Positions 9,072 through 18,333 of a DNA stretch of 64,000 bases are shown in pieces. The notes under the pieces were generated by a model. The model did no database searches and was not told the origin of the DNA. It saw only the letters and a list, made by a program, of their open reading frames with translations. Origin of the DNA: Myxococcales bacterium (lineage in GTDB: Bacteria > Myxococcota_A > Polyangia > Polyangiales > Houyiibacteriaceae); contig JAOTVB010000002.1 in assembly GCA_029863605.1 (NCBI GenBank), positions 186,001 through 250,000 of the forward strand. Reading direction: 5' to 3'. Each line of letters begins with the position of its first letter. Positions within the stretch are counted from its first letter, which is position 1. The position numbers were made by a program, and so were the translations under genes.

Positions 9072-9497
9072 CTACTGGCCGGTCATCCGCAGCCACATGG
9101 CTACCAGCATCGCAGTCACCAACACCGCCAGCCCGACGATACCGACCGCTTCTTCGATGCGTCGAAGTCGTGGTTGGTCTTCGTTCCACTCATGCGGAAG
9201 GGAGTCGTCGGGCAGTGGCTCAGAAGGGAGTGGGGCCGGAGGGGGAATTCTGCGGTGTAGCGGCGGGTCGGGAAGTGGGGGTGCGTCGTTCGCAACCCGC
9301 GCCCAAAGCTCCTCTTGCATGGTCTCATCCCCGCTACCGTCGGAGGCGTCGTCCGTGGATCGCCGGACGCGCAGGACCTTCGTCGTGCTGTCCTTACGGC
9401 TTTTCCGAATGTGACTCCAACGTCGCCTCTTGTTTTTGGGAGCGTCCGAGTCGTTTTCGGGGTGCGGCACCGGGTTCATTCCTTTCACCGCCCCCAT
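9072..9497 (-). CDS. Proline-rich protein with C-terminal membrane anchor
   Basis: 141 aa (an internal ATG at codon 7 is an alternative start). A basic N-terminal third, a proline-rich middle (PPLPDPPLHRRIPPPAPL) and a single C-terminal hydrophobic helix (VGIVGLAVLVTAMLVAMWL) followed by only a few residues. This is tail-anchor topology with the bulk in the cytoplasm. No family recognised. It is convergent with the preceding secreted helical protein and divergent from the genes that follow. Confidence 0.5.
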   Translation of the reverse strand: MGAVKGMNPVPHPENDSDAPKNKRRRWSHIRKSRKDSTTKVLRVRRSTDDASDGSGDETMQEELWARVANDAPPLPDPPLHRRIPPPAPLPSEPLPDDSLPHEWNEDQPRLRRIEEAVGIVGLAVLVTAMLVAMWLRMTGQ

Positions 9498-9577
9498 CGG
9501 CTACATCGAGTATACAGCGCATGGGTTCAGTGTCACTCGTCCGCTCGACTTTTCGAGAGTTCGCTCACAATTCCGAC

Positions 9578-9814
9578 ATGCAGTTGGCAAATGCGGTAAT
9601 GACTATCGACGGCGACCCCGATGGGTGCATCGTGCTGGCCTGCGAGCACGCCGGAGACACACTTCCGAGAAAAGAAGGGCTGGCCTATTTTCCCATTCTC
9701 CATGCCGACGAGGTCGGGCGACACGAGCTCGAAATCGAAGCACGTCGAGACTTGATTGTCGACGAGGCATTTGCGACGCGTTTAGCAGGGGCGGTTCGGG
9801 GCTTCTTCTCATGA
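9578..9814 (+). CDS. Small hypothetical protein coupled to hydrolase
   Basis: 78 aa from ATG 9578 (ATG 9521 and ATG 9599 are also in frame). Its stop overlaps the start of the downstream alpha/beta hydrolase as ATGA, which argues for real, translationally coupled coding. The segment CIVLACEHAGDTLPRKEG faintly recalls the N-terminus of N-formylglutamate amidohydrolases, but the rest does not, so I make no functional claim. It could be a small regulatory protein or a truncated remnant. Confidence 0.4.
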   Translation: MQLANAVMTIDGDPDGCIVLACEHAGDTLPRKEGLAYFPILHADEVGRHELEIEARRDLIVDEAFATRLAGAVRGFFS

Positions 9815-10680
9815 GCTTGCGCGACATGCGGCCACTGCGTTCTGAAGAGACGGGCATGTCCTATCTCTTGACCGGAGAGGCCGATGCTCCGTTGGTGGTG
9901 TGTCTGCATGGGTTCCCCGACATTCCACGCACTTGGGACCCGCTGACGAACGCGCTCGTTCGCGCGGGCTTTCGGGTGGTCTCGCCATGGCTCCCAGGTT
10001 ATGCGCCCTCCTCGCTCGAGGGTTCTCTCGACCCGCCAGCCGTGGTCCGTCGACTGCTGGCGCTCATCGGGGAGCTCTCGCCCGACGCTCCCGTTCGACT
10101 CGCGGGCCACGATTGGGGCGCGATCCTCGCACATGTCGCGTTGTCGCAAAGGCCTGAGCTATTCCGCGCAGCGGCTATCCTATCGATACCCCACCCGTTG
10201 GTACTCAGAAGAAACGTCGGCGATTTTCCGCGTCAGTTGCTCCGAAGCTCCTACATGGCCTTGTTTCAGCTTCCGGCCGTCCCGGAGAGGGTGATTCGTG
10301 CGCGAGACTTCGCATTCGTCGAGTGGCTATGGAACATCTGGTCGCCGGGCTTCAGTCCCGGCGCCGACTACTTCGACGAGCTGAAGCAGTGTCTTCGAGC
10401 GAGCCTGCCCGCCCCTCTTTGCTATTATCGTTCGCTTCGCTCACCTGAGATCATCCGCGAGCTCGGCGCGATACTCCAGACCGATCCGATTCCGGTGCCA
10501 AGCCTCTACCTGCACGGCGAGCGCGACGGCTGCATGGGAGTGGAGCTCATCGACGGTCAAGAGCGATACTTCAGCGCTTTGTTCAAAACCGTTCGCCTCG
10601 CCGAAGCCGGGCACTTCGTTCACCTCGAGCGCCCTGAAGAAGTCAATCGAGCCATCGTTGAATGGTTCCTCGCCCACTAG
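9811..10680 (+). CDS. Alpha/beta hydrolase, epoxide-hydrolase/dehalogenase type
   Basis: 289 aa. The oxyanion motif HGFPD (about residue 35) and the nucleophile elbow GHDWGA, with aspartate as nucleophile, are those of epoxide hydrolases and haloalkane dehalogenases. YLHGERDGCM supplies the expected acid region and EAGHFVHLERPEEVN the catalytic histidine. A helical cap lies between. A soluble cytoplasmic hydrolase acting on an epoxide or halide is the best guess; substrate unknown. Start fixed by the 4-nt overlap with the upstream small gene. Confidence 0.82.
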   Translation: MSLRDMRPLRSEETGMSYLLTGEADAPLVVCLHGFPDIPRTWDPLTNALVRAGFRVVSPWLPGYAPSSLEGSLDPPAVVRRLLALIGELSPDAPVRLAGHDWGAILAHVALSQRPELFRAAAILSIPHPLVLRRNVGDFPRQLLRSSYMALFQLPAVPERVIRARDFAFVEWLWNIWSPGFSPGADYFDELKQCLRASLPAPLCYYRSLRSPEIIRELGAILQTDPIPVPSLYLHGERDGCMGVELIDGQERYFSALFKTVRLAEAGHFVHLERPEEVNRAIVEWFLAH

Positions 10681-10685
10681 ACGAA

Positions 10686-10702
10686 AAGGGGACAGTCTCC
10701 TT
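10686..10702. repeat. Short inverted repeat between convergent genes
   Basis: AAGGGGAC and GTCTCCTT arms (7 of 8 paired) separated by one base. They lie exactly in the 24-bp gap between the hydrolase stop and the purF stop. Too small a loop for a standard hairpin terminator on its own; it may be a protein-binding palindrome or a fragment of a dispersed repeat. Confidence 0.35.
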
Positions 10703-10704
10703 AT

Positions 10705-12153
10705 CTAGACGCCGACGAGAGGGAGCTGGCGTCGGGGCGTGGCTTCGTCGGTGATCGGAACCGGGTAGTTGCCGCTGAAGCAGGCGTCGCAAAACCCCTC
10801 CCCACCGACGGCACGCCGTAGCCCCTCGAGCGAGAGATAACCGAGGCTGTCTGCTGTGACGTAATCGGCGACATCTTCGACGCCATGGTGCGCCGCGATC
10901 AACTCCTCACGAGTGGGGGTGTCGATCCCGTAGAAGCAGGGCCACCTCGTCGGGGGCGAGCTGATTCGCAAATGCACTTCGCTTGCGCCTGCGTCGCGAA
11001 TCATCTTGACGATCTTGCGGCTGGTCGTTCCACGCACGATCGAGTCATCGATGACGACGACACGTTTGCCCTCGAGAATGCTCTGCACGGGATGGAGTTT
11101 CAGCCTCACGCCGAAGTGGCGAATCGACTGGGCCGGTTCGATGAACGTTCGGCCGACGTAGTGACTCCGAATCAAGCCAAGCTCGAACGGGAGGCCCGAC
11201 GCCTGAGCATAACCTATGCCGGCGGCGACCCCGCTATCGGGAACCGGAACGACAACGTCTGCGGGTGCCGGTTGATCTTCTGCGAGGGCATGCCCCATTC
11301 GCTTGCGGGCGTCGTAGACGCTGATTCCGTCGAACGTTGCGTCCGGTCGCGCGAAGTACACGTACTCGAAAATGCACATGTGGCGGCGATCCGGATCGGT
11401 ACGGAAAGGGCGCAGGCTGTTCAGCCCCGACTGGTTGACGACGATCATCTCGCCTGGCTCGACATCGCGGACGAATTTGGCACCGATGAGGGTGAAGGCG
11501 GGGGGCTCCGATGCAACTAGATACGCATCATTGAGCTTGCCGAGGCACAGCGGACGAAAGCCGTGGGGATCGCGCACCGCGATGAGCTCTTGCGGCGAGA
11601 GAAACACGAGCGAGTACGCACCTTCAACCTGGTGCAGTGCGTCCGCCACACGGTCGACCATAGTCTCCTTCTGCGAGCGGGCGACGAGGTGTACCAGGAC
11701 CTCGGTGTCGCTGTCCGAGGAGAAGATCGAGCCGCTCGTTTCGAGCTGCTCGCGGAGAGCCAGCCCGTTCGTGAGGTTACCGTTGTGGGCTACCGATATC
11801 GAGCCGTGCCCGCAATCGACGGCCAGAGGTTGTGCGTTCTTGATGTGACTCCCGCCTGCCGTCGTGTAACGAACATGGCCGATTGCGCTTGAGCCTGGGA
11901 GCTTGGCGATGCGGTCGGCCGTGAAGACATCCTGGACGAGACCCATACCCCGGTGAACGAACAGCTGCTCGCCGTTGCTCGAGACGATGCCGGCCGCTTC
12001 TTGACCTCGATGCTGCAGAGAATGCAACCCGAGGTAGGTCAAGTTCGACGCTTCTTCCGCGCCGAAAACCCCGAATACACCGCATTGATCATGAAAATGA
12101 TCGTCGTTCAAGCCCACGGCGGTTTCATAGCGCTGCGGGCTCGTTCCGTCCAT
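10705..12153 (-). CDS. purF: Amidophosphoribosyltransferase
   Basis: 482 aa, first enzyme of purine synthesis (PRPP + glutamine to phosphoribosylamine). The Ntn-hydrolase nucleophile is C24 (CGVFGVFG) after a short propeptide that must be removed. The PRPP-binding loop [16 protein letters not shown] is intact. Four cysteines at positions typical of the Bacillus-type enzyme ([33 protein letters not shown]) indicate the [4Fe-4S]-containing class. The promoter must lie in the 47 bp shared with the divergent dikinase gene. Confidence 0.97.
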   Translation of the reverse strand: MDGTSPQRYETAVGLNDDHFHDQCGVFGVFGAEEASNLTYLGLHSLQHRGQEAAGIVSSNGEQLFVHRGMGLVQDVFTADRIAKLPGSSAIGHVRYTTAGGSHIKNAQPLAVDCGHGSISVAHNGNLTNGLALREQLETSGSIFSSDSDTEVLVHLVARSQKETMVDRVADALHQVEGAYSLVFLSPQELIAVRDPHGFRPLCLGKLNDAYLVASEPPAFTLIGAKFVRDVEPGEMIVVNQSGLNSLRPFRTDPDRRHMCIFEYVYFARPDATFDGISVYDARKRMGHALAEDQPAPADVVVPVPDSGVAAGIGYAQASGLPFELGLIRSHYVGRTFIEPAQSIRHFGVRLKLHPVQSILEGKRVVVIDDSIVRGTTSRKIVKMIRDAGASEVHLRISSPPTRWPCFYGIDTPTREELIAAHHGVEDVADYVTADSLGYLSLEGLRRAVGGEGFCDACFSGNYPVPITDEATPRRQLPLVGV

Positions 12154-12200
12154 AGCTCCCGCATGCGAGTCGTGCAGGCCTGAGCTAGAACCGTCCCGGC

Positions 12201-14834
12201 ATGCCGCGGGTACTCAAGCGAATCGAATCGGTTGTCCCTCGAAGGGCCGCTGGATACGGGGGCAAGGCCCGAGGTCTCGCGACACTTGCGCGGGCAGGCT
12301 TTCCGGTGCCGGCGGCGTATGCCATGCCTGGTTGGGTAGGGGATTCGTTTTTCACGAGCGTGCTCGACATGGCAGATCGCCCGCGTGCGCTCCTGCGCTC
12401 AGCGTACGTCACGGACGCGCGCCTGCGTGCGATCCGCGAACGGGTGCGCGACTCGACTTTGCCGCAGGATGTCGTGCGCAGCGTCAGTGATGCATTGCTA
12501 GCCATGAGAGACGAGGGCGCGATGGGCTTCGCGGTGCGATCTTCGGCGATCCATGAAGACCAGGAGGGCGCTTCAGCCGCCGGGATGCATTCGACCCTTC
12601 TCAACTTGATTCGCGAGGACGAAGTGCTCGATGGCATCAAGATGTGCTGGGCTAGTTTTTTCCAACCGCGAGTCTTTTCGTACCTGCGTGCGCTTGGCGA
12701 AGATGTGCAGGTTTCGCTGGGCGTGGTGATTCAGGCGATGGTCCCGGCCGAAGTCTCCGGAGTTTTGTTCACGTGCAATCCGCTCACCGGTGATCCGGGT
12801 GAAATCGTCATCAATGCTTCGTACGGCCTTGGGTCATCGGTCGTTGATGGTCGGGTGACGCCCGACACCTATCGTATCGATAAAGCGACAGGACAACTCC
12901 GCGACCAGATCATTGGAGGCAAGGCGCAACAAACCGTGCTCGCCCCGTCGGGCGGAGTGCGCGAGGTGCAGGTAGAGTCGGCAGAACGCGAGCGAGCCGC
13001 ACTCAGCGAACAACATCTCCTTCATCTTCGCGAGCTCGCGGAGCGTATTGAAGAGCACTTTGGAGGAAATCGGGACGTCGAGTGGGCGATCGCCGGCCAG
13101 CAGGTGTTCGTTCTTCAGGCGCGACCGGTCGTCGTGCCACACACACGCGGGAGACGAGCCTCGCGCCGTGAGCAACCGAGGGACCGCAGGAAGATCGTGT
13201 GGAGCAACGCCAATATCGGAGAAGCGCTGCCCGGCGTTGCGACGCCGCTTACCTGGTCCGTCTTGAGTCACTTCAGCAACCTCGGCTTTCGAAGGGCCTT
13301 CGGTGCGCTTGGTTGCACGGTTCCGCGTGACGCTGAGCTCGTCGGTGACTTTCGGGGGCGCATTTACGTGAACCTGACGGAGTTCACGTCGATCCTGTCT
13401 CAGATCCCGTGGATCCATCCCTCGGCGCTGGTTCAGCTGGGTGGCGGCCGCTACGCCTCTGAGCTCGACGAGGTCGTGGCGCGCCGGAGCTCGACCGGTT
13501 TTCTTCTGCGGTTGCCGCAGACAGTTACTCGGTACGTACGCGAGAACTTCCGGCTCCAAGCGAGAATTGCTGAATTCGAGGAATACTTCGCGGAGGAGCG
13601 CATCCGAATGGTTTCGGTCGACCCGCGGCTCCTCGAACCGACGGGGCTCGACCGAATGCTCAGTGACGCGGAGCACCTTCTGGACGAGACGGGCTCCATC
13701 ATGTTGACCGCCTATGCGAACCTGCTCACTGCGGTGCTCGTGCTGATCGGCGTCCTACGCACGTTTGCACCGGATGCTGGCAAGGGGCTCTACCGAGATC
13801 TGCTGTCGGGGCTCCAAGACGTCGATAGCGCGCGCCCGGGCTTCATGCTTTGGCGAATCGCGCAACTGGCGAAGAACGAGCCGGCAGCTGCCGATCGCAT
13901 TCGTGAAGCCAATAACACCAAACTTTCGGTAAAGGAACTGCCGGCCGGCCCAACGCGCGACGCCCTCCTTCGCTTCATCGAGGAGTTTGGCTACCGTGGG
14001 GTGCGCGAGGCGGAGATCGCAGAACCGAGGTGGGCGGAAGACCCAACGCTGATGTTTGCCGCGCTGCGGTCGCATCTCGCAGGAAATCTCGATCTCGGAC
14101 AGCGCGAGTCGAGGTTGGCTCGAGCGAGGCAGGATGCGGAGCAAAAGGTCGAGGCACACGTTCCTCTGCTACTTCGGTCTGCGGTCCGCCGACTGCTAGA
14201 TGCGGTTCGAAGATTTACGCGAATGCGAGAGCGCCTGCGGGGCAATGTGGTGGAAGTGCTCGGCATGTTCCGCCGCGTGGCGCTCGAGAGCTCGCGGCGA
14301 ATCCGGGCGCGCGAGCCGGAGGCAGGTCCTGATGCCGCGTTTTTTCTTTCGGTGGCCGAGCTTCGGCGCGTTCTTCACGACGACAACGAGCGGGTGGCGA
14401 TTCGCGTCCAGCGCCGTCGGCTCGAATACGAGCGCAATAAAGCACTTCCCGAACCCCCGACGACGTTCGTCGGCTTCCCGCCTGCTGAAACGATGTCGAT
14501 TCCGAAATCGAGACGCCTCCATGGCCTTGCGGCAAGTGGAGGGGTTGCCGAGGGAAGGGCGCGCATTCTCCGAGACCCTCGTCAGGCAGCTGACCTCGCG
14601 CCGGGCCAGATCCTGGTCGTTGCTGCGGCGGACACGGGTTGGGCGCCCTTGTTCTTGGCGGCGGCCGGCGTCGTGACTGAGCTTGGCGGACCGCTATCCC
14701 ACGCGGCGATCATTCTTCGTGAGTATGCCGTACCTGCAGTGGTCAACGTGACGAACGCGACGAGAGCTCTGCAAGAGGGCGATTGGATTCGCGTTGATGG
14801 TGATGCTGGAACGGTCGAGATCCTCGGTGCGTGA
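12201..14834 (+). CDS. PEP-synthase-like dikinase, rifampicin-phosphotransferase architecture
   Basis: 877 aa. N-terminal PPDK-type ATP-grasp domain ([56 protein letters not shown]), then a helical middle region of about 450 residues. It ends with a mobile phosphohistidine domain, H834 in [14 protein letters not shown], a few residues before the C-terminus. There is no C-terminal PEP/pyruvate-binding barrel, so this is not a true PEP synthase. The order ATP-binding, substrate-binding middle, swivelling His domain is that of rifampicin phosphotransferase and related phosphotransferases. The acceptor substrate cannot be read from sequence. It overlaps the next gene by 8 nt. Confidence 0.78.
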   Translation: MPRVLKRIESVVPRRAAGYGGKARGLATLARAGFPVPAAYAMPGWVGDSFFTSVLDMADRPRALLRSAYVTDARLRAIRERVRDSTLPQDVVRSVSDALLAMRDEGAMGFAVRSSAIHEDQEGASAAGMHSTLLNLIREDEVLDGIKMCWASFFQPRVFSYLRALGEDVQVSLGVVIQAMVPAEVSGVLFTCNPLTGDPGEIVINASYGLGSSVVDGRVTPDTYRIDKATGQLRDQIIGGKAQQTVLAPSGGVREVQVESAERERAALSEQHLLHLRELAERIEEHFGGNRDVEWAIAGQQVFVLQARPVVVPHTRGRRASRREQPRDRRKIVWSNANIGEALPGVATPLTWSVLSHFSNLGFRRAFGALGCTVPRDAELVGDFRGRIYVNLTEFTSILSQIPWIHPSALVQLGGGRYASELDEVVARRSSTGFLLRLPQTVTRYVRENFRLQARIAEFEEYFAEERIRMVSVDPRLLEPTGLDRMLSDAEHLLDETGSIMLTAYANLLTAVLVLIGVLRTFAPDAGKGLYRDLLSGLQDVDSARPGFMLWRIAQLAKNEPAAADRIREANNTKLSVKELPAGPTRDALLRFIEEFGYRGVREAEIAEPRWAEDPTLMFAALRSHLAGNLDLGQRESRLARARQDAEQKVEAHVPLLLRSAVRRLLDAVRRFTRMRERLRGNVVEVLGMFRRVALESSRRIRAREPEAGPDAAFFLSVAELRRVLHDDNERVAIRVQRRRLEYERNKALPEPPTTFVGFPPAETMSIPKSRRLHGLAASGGVAEGRARILRDPRQAADLAPGQILVVAAADTGWAPLFLAAAGVVTELGGPLSHAAIILREYAVPAVVNVTNATRALQEGDWIRVDGDAGTVEILGA

Positions 14835-15555
14835 TCGTGTCACAGCGCAGCCAGAGATCGTTTACCAGGACGACCACCTCCTGGTCGTCCACAAACCCCC
14901 CGGACTGCCCACTACATCACCGGATGCGAGCGAGGCCTGCCTCGTGAGATGGGTGGCGGCTCAGCTGCCCCGCCGTACGAACATGCACGCAACCTCGCGC
15001 CTCGACGGACCGGTCAGCGGGCTGGTCACCTTCGCGCTGACCTCGTTAGCGAACCGGCACCTGCTCGACGCACGTCGCGCCGGAAACTACGTGCGTACCT
15101 ATCTGGGGATCACGACGCGCGACGTCTCGTTCACCGAGCGCGCGTGGACCTGGCCCATTTCGATCGACCCGTCCAACCGAAAGCGGCGGGTCGCGGGGCC
15201 TGGAAAAGGGGAGCGCGAGGCGTCGACGCGCTGTGAGCTCGCGGCCCGAAGCGATCGCGCTGCCTTGCTGCGTCTCATGCCGGCGACAGGCAGAACCCAC
15301 CAGCTACGCGTGCATGCTGCCAAAGCGGGCGTTCCGCTGTTTGGCGATGATGCTTACGGCGGGGATCGGCGGGTCGTTTTGTCAGGAGGGACTGTCGTCA
15401 CGGCGCGGCGGATCATGCTCCACTGTGCTGGAGTACAATTCCCGAAGATGACCGGAGACGGCCTCACGGAGGTGACGGCGTTGCCTCCAGAGGACATGGC
15501 TGCCGTTTGGCTCGAGCTCGGGGGCGACCCAAACGAGCTACGCGTAGGCCGCTAG
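14827..15555 (+). CDS. RluA-family pseudouridine synthase
   Basis: 242 aa from the GTG at 14827, chosen because the upstream ATG lies deep inside the dikinase gene; the 8-nt overlap suggests coupling. No S4 domain: the protein starts directly with the catalytic domain (IVYQDDHLLVVHKPPGLPT). The catalytic aspartate sits in SRLDGPVSG, a variant of the usual HRLDxxTSG, and the TGRTHQLRVH motif is intact. The RNA target is unknown; domain content resembles RluA or TruC. Confidence 0.82.
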   Translation: MRDRVTAQPEIVYQDDHLLVVHKPPGLPTTSPDASEACLVRWVAAQLPRRTNMHATSRLDGPVSGLVTFALTSLANRHLLDARRAGNYVRTYLGITTRDVSFTERAWTWPISIDPSNRKRRVAGPGKGEREASTRCELAARSDRAALLRLMPATGRTHQLRVHAAKAGVPLFGDDAYGGDRRVVLSGGTVVTARRIMLHCAGVQFPKMTGDGLTEVTALPPEDMAAVWLELGGDPNELRVGR

Positions 15556-16559
15556 GGCTTGGCGGCGCCTGGGCCCTTGCTAAAATGCGCTTCTAGCTCG
15601 CGACGCAGCACCTCGAGGACATCTTGCTGAAGCTCCAAGGGATGACGGATGAGCCGTTCGAGGTTCCGCTGGTACACGAAGAGTCGGCGTTGCTCGCTCG
15701 AGCTCTTCTCGGCCTGCATTTCGTCGAGGAGCATAGGGGTACGCGGGTCTACGCCTTCAGCGACGACCTCGACGCCTGGAAGGTCGGTCACCATGATCAA
15801 ATTGCCCTCGAGTCGGAGCGTGAGCTCTTCTGGAAGCTCTCGGAGTGCAGCCTGGACCACTTTCTCGAAGCGCGCGGGGGAGGGCGACCAAGGTGGCCGA
15901 GGAAGCTGACCATCGAGGTGCCGCGTCTTCAGAAAGGCCAGGGATGCCTCGGCGGTGCGCCCCTGACGTTCGCGCAAGAGGCCAAGATAGTAGAGCACGT
16001 CGGGGGTCGCCTCGGAGTGCTCGGACGCGCGCTCGATGAGGACGGCGGCCGGCTCGAGCTGATCGAGCTCGAAGTGGGCTCGGCCGATCAGGAAATCGAG
16101 CTGCTGGTTTTCGAATGGCCCCTCGGGAAGGCCAAGCAGAAGCTCGGCGGCTGCGGCGCGATCGCCCTGCTGCAAGAGCGCGTCCACTTTGAGCACGGAA
16201 GCGTCGGCGATGTCGTCGGCCGTCTGGCAGCTCTCGAGAGCCTGGTCGAGGATGCGGATTGCATCAGCGAAGCTTCCTAGGGGGTGAATCAGCAGCTCTG
16301 CGGCGTTGAGCATTGCCTCGAGGTAGTGCTCGTCGAGATCGATCGCCTGGCGGTAGTGCTCGAGCGCCATCTCGAGGTTGCCGTTGGCAGCGTGGATATA
16401 GCCGATGAGATTGTGTGCATCCGGGGAGTCGCCATCGAGCTCGAGCGTTTGTTCAGCGGAGGCCATGGCGCCGATCAAGTCGCCCCGCGTGACGAGTTCC
16501 CACCCTCGGTCCAGGTGTGCACTCAAACGATCCATGAAGCCTTCGATTTGCTCAGTCAT
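15552..16559 (-). CDS. TPR protein with degenerate minimal-metalloprotease domain
   Basis: 335 aa. Residues about 15-215 form TPR repeats (AHNLIGYIHAANGNLEMALEHYRQ...). Residues about 225-325 resemble the small zincin family (PF06262-like): LPEELTLRLEGNLIMVTDLP, a LFVYQRNLERL strand, and a final helix. Where that family has the zinc motif HEIGHHF, this protein reads RRELEAHF, so the HExxH site is absent and protease activity is unlikely. Family assignment of the second half is from pattern memory and moderate. The gene is divergent from the murein endopeptidase gene and its stop overlaps the preceding pseudouridine synthase by 4 nt. Confidence 0.65.
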   Translation of the reverse strand: MTEQIEGFMDRLSAHLDRGWELVTRGDLIGAMASAEQTLELDGDSPDAHNLIGYIHAANGNLEMALEHYRQAIDLDEHYLEAMLNAAELLIHPLGSFADAIRILDQALESCQTADDIADASVLKVDALLQQGDRAAAAELLLGLPEGPFENQQLDFLIGRAHFELDQLEPAAVLIERASEHSEATPDVLYYLGLLRERQGRTAEASLAFLKTRHLDGQLPRPPWSPSPARFEKVVQAALRELPEELTLRLEGNLIMVTDLPGVEVVAEGVDPRTPMLLDEMQAEKSSSEQRRLFVYQRNLERLIRHPLELQQDVLEVLRRELEAHFSKGPGAAKP

Positions 16560-16631
16560 TTTGTGGCTGAGGTGAAACTTACGTGGCGCGTTTAGGACGT
16601 CAAGTGGAAGCGTACGCTATCATGCCAAGGA

Positions 16632-17525
16632 ATGGTTAGGATTCTTACGACCTTGGCAATCGCCGCGATCTGCGCGTGCGTGAGCAAGCCGCTACCGGCA
16701 GGTCAGACGATCTCGATCGGCACATCCGATCAGGGATATCTTCATCATGCGGTCTCACTTCCCGATCGAGGAGAAGGTTACCACCGGCTGCGCCCCCGAG
16801 AAGAGACGCGCTATGGAACGGCGACTTTGATCGAGGCCATCGAACGTGCCGCCAAAGCGGTAGCAGATGCGTTTCCTGGCGGGTATCCACTGCGTGTCGG
16901 GGACTTATCCAATCGACGCGGAGGCGCACACCAGAGGCATCTGAGCCATCGTGCGGGACGGGATGCAGACCTCATGTTCTACGCGCGCGACGCCGGAGGT
17001 ATGGCCGCGGACAGCGGCAGCTGGATGCGTTTCGATCGTTACGGCCTGGCGGTGCGAAACGACCGCGTGTTTTCGTTCGACGAAGCACGGAACTGGCATC
17101 TGGTGCGAACCTTGCTGATGGATCCCGGGGCTCGGGTCAAGTGGCTCTTCTGCTCAGACGACATCAAGGCGCGTCTTCTCCGATATGCCGCGCGGCATGA
17201 GCCTTCACCGCAAGCCGTGTTTCGCGCGACTTGGGTATTACACCAACCAGGAAGCGGCGCTACCCATGCCGATCATTTTCATGTTCGTGTCGGATGTGGC
17301 CCTGCCGAGCGAACCCTTGGATGCAGGGAGCAAGCGCCATTTTGGCCTTGGCATGGCGACAGGGCCAGCAAGGAAGAAGACCATGCGCGGGTGGCCGCGA
17401 GTGACGGGCGATTGGTGGGCTGGCTATTCGCCGAGGAGCATCCGGATCAAAGCCGCCACGTCTTCCGGGGAAGCTTCGGCATCGCACCGCAACCAGCCAC
17501 GATCGCGCGTCGCTACGTCGACTAG
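16632..17525 (+). CDS. mepA: Penicillin-insensitive murein endopeptidase (MepA, M74)
   Basis: 297 aa. The short N-terminus with AICACVSK suggests a lipoprotein or secreted protein. The M74 zinc site is present: H103-x2-H106 and D113 in HLSHRAGRDAD, and a distal HADHFHVRVG histidine pair. By family it cuts D-Ala-DAP cross-links in peptidoglycan in the periplasm. The C-terminal ~60 residues after CREQAPFWP are not family-like, and the last 102 bp overlap a convergent gene, so the functional end may effectively be near 17340. Confidence 0.85.
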   Translation: MVRILTTLAIAAICACVSKPLPAGQTISIGTSDQGYLHHAVSLPDRGEGYHRLRPREETRYGTATLIEAIERAAKAVADAFPGGYPLRVGDLSNRRGGAHQRHLSHRAGRDADLMFYARDAGGMAADSGSWMRFDRYGLAVRNDRVFSFDEARNWHLVRTLLMDPGARVKWLFCSDDIKARLLRYAARHEPSPQAVFRATWVLHQPGSGATHADHFHVRVGCGPAERTLGCREQAPFWPWHGDRASKEEDHARVAASDGRLVGWLFAEEHPDQSRHVFRGSFGIAPQPATIARRYVD

Positions 17526-18248
17526 CTTTCGGTGGTCATCGGTCGCGCCCCAGAGCAAGACTCCCGAGCCTTTGGGTAGCTCGTGGGCCAGTGTGGCGAT
17601 CGTCGACGGTTGCACTGAAGCTTCGACACAATCGATCACGATCAGTGGGCTCAGCGAAGCGGTGGCTTTGAGATTATCCAAAAAACCGACCACGTCTTCG
17701 ATCTGCTGGACAGCCGCAGCCTCCTTTAAATGCGCTTTGATCCCAGCGCATCGAGCCTGACTGCTAGTCGCGACGAAGACCATCGGCAATGCCGACCCGA
17801 GCGGTTGCACCGTCGGGTACTTCGAAGTGTCGGTGTCGGATTCGGTCCCCAACACCTGTTTCTTGGGGGAGACCCCAGAGTGCTGGCGTTCGCGTCCCAT
17901 TCGTTGCGTTGGTTCACGCCGGTCCGCCCGACGGTGCGGCGGCCGCGAAGCCATTTCCTGTGCGAGTGATACGAGTGGTTCCAAGTTCTTCATGACCGCC
18001 TCGGCCGCTTCGTTGCCGAGGTAGAAAGCGGTAGCCGCGCGCAGGTGCTTGTCGACAAAGGTCCGGAGCGGCTCCCCCGATTGGGGAATCTCATGCGCAC
18101 GCGACATGTGACGTGCGCGATGCATGATTTGGAGACGTACATCGGGTGCGGCGACGGCTTCGATCGCCTCGCGGATGATTCGCGCGATCGGGCTCTCGTT
18201 CTCCACCGATCCCTCCTCGTCGGAGGGCGCACGTGACCGAGCTACCAT
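17424..18248 (-). CDS. Hypothetical protein with receiver-like C-terminal domain
   Basis: 274 aa. A helical N-terminal region (about 1-95), a polar linker, and a C-terminal alpha/beta domain beginning PMVFVATSSQ. The latter alternates hydrophobic strands and helices in the order of a response-regulator receiver (strand PLIVIDCVEAS, later GVLLWGAT). The usual acidic pocket and phospho-acceptor aspartate are not clearly in place. A pseudo-receiver is my reading, not certain. An AT-rich inverted repeat sits at the start codon. Confidence 0.5.
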   Translation of the reverse strand: MVARSRAPSDEEGSVENESPIARIIREAIEAVAAPDVRLQIMHRARHMSRAHEIPQSGEPLRTFVDKHLRAATAFYLGNEAAEAVMKNLEPLVSLAQEMASRPPHRRADRREPTQRMGRERQHSGVSPKKQVLGTESDTDTSKYPTVQPLGSALPMVFVATSSQARCAGIKAHLKEAAAVQQIEDVVGFLDNLKATASLSPLIVIDCVEASVQPSTIATLAHELPKGSGVLLWGATDDHRKLVDVATRDRGWLRCDAEASPEDVAALIRMLLGE

Positions 18249-18262
18249 AATATCATAATATT
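18249..18262. promoter_or_regulatory. AT-rich inverted repeat in divergent promoter
   Basis: AATAT and ATATT arms separated by four bases, in a 17-bp run without any G or C except one. It stands out in this GC-rich genome and abuts the start of the minus-strand gene at 18248, in the 85-bp gap to the divergent RNase HII-like gene. A promoter -10 region or operator is plausible. Confidence 0.35.
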
Positions 18263-18333
18263 ACCGTGATTTGGCCGACGGTCCAACTGGGTCGGAGTGG
18301 CGCCGCGTTGGTGGTCTATGATACACGGCGAAC

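Noticed and set aside
9578-9814. N-formylglutamate amidohydrolase fragment
   Set aside because: Only about ten residues around CEHAG are reminiscent; the remaining sequence lacks the family's His/Asp pattern.
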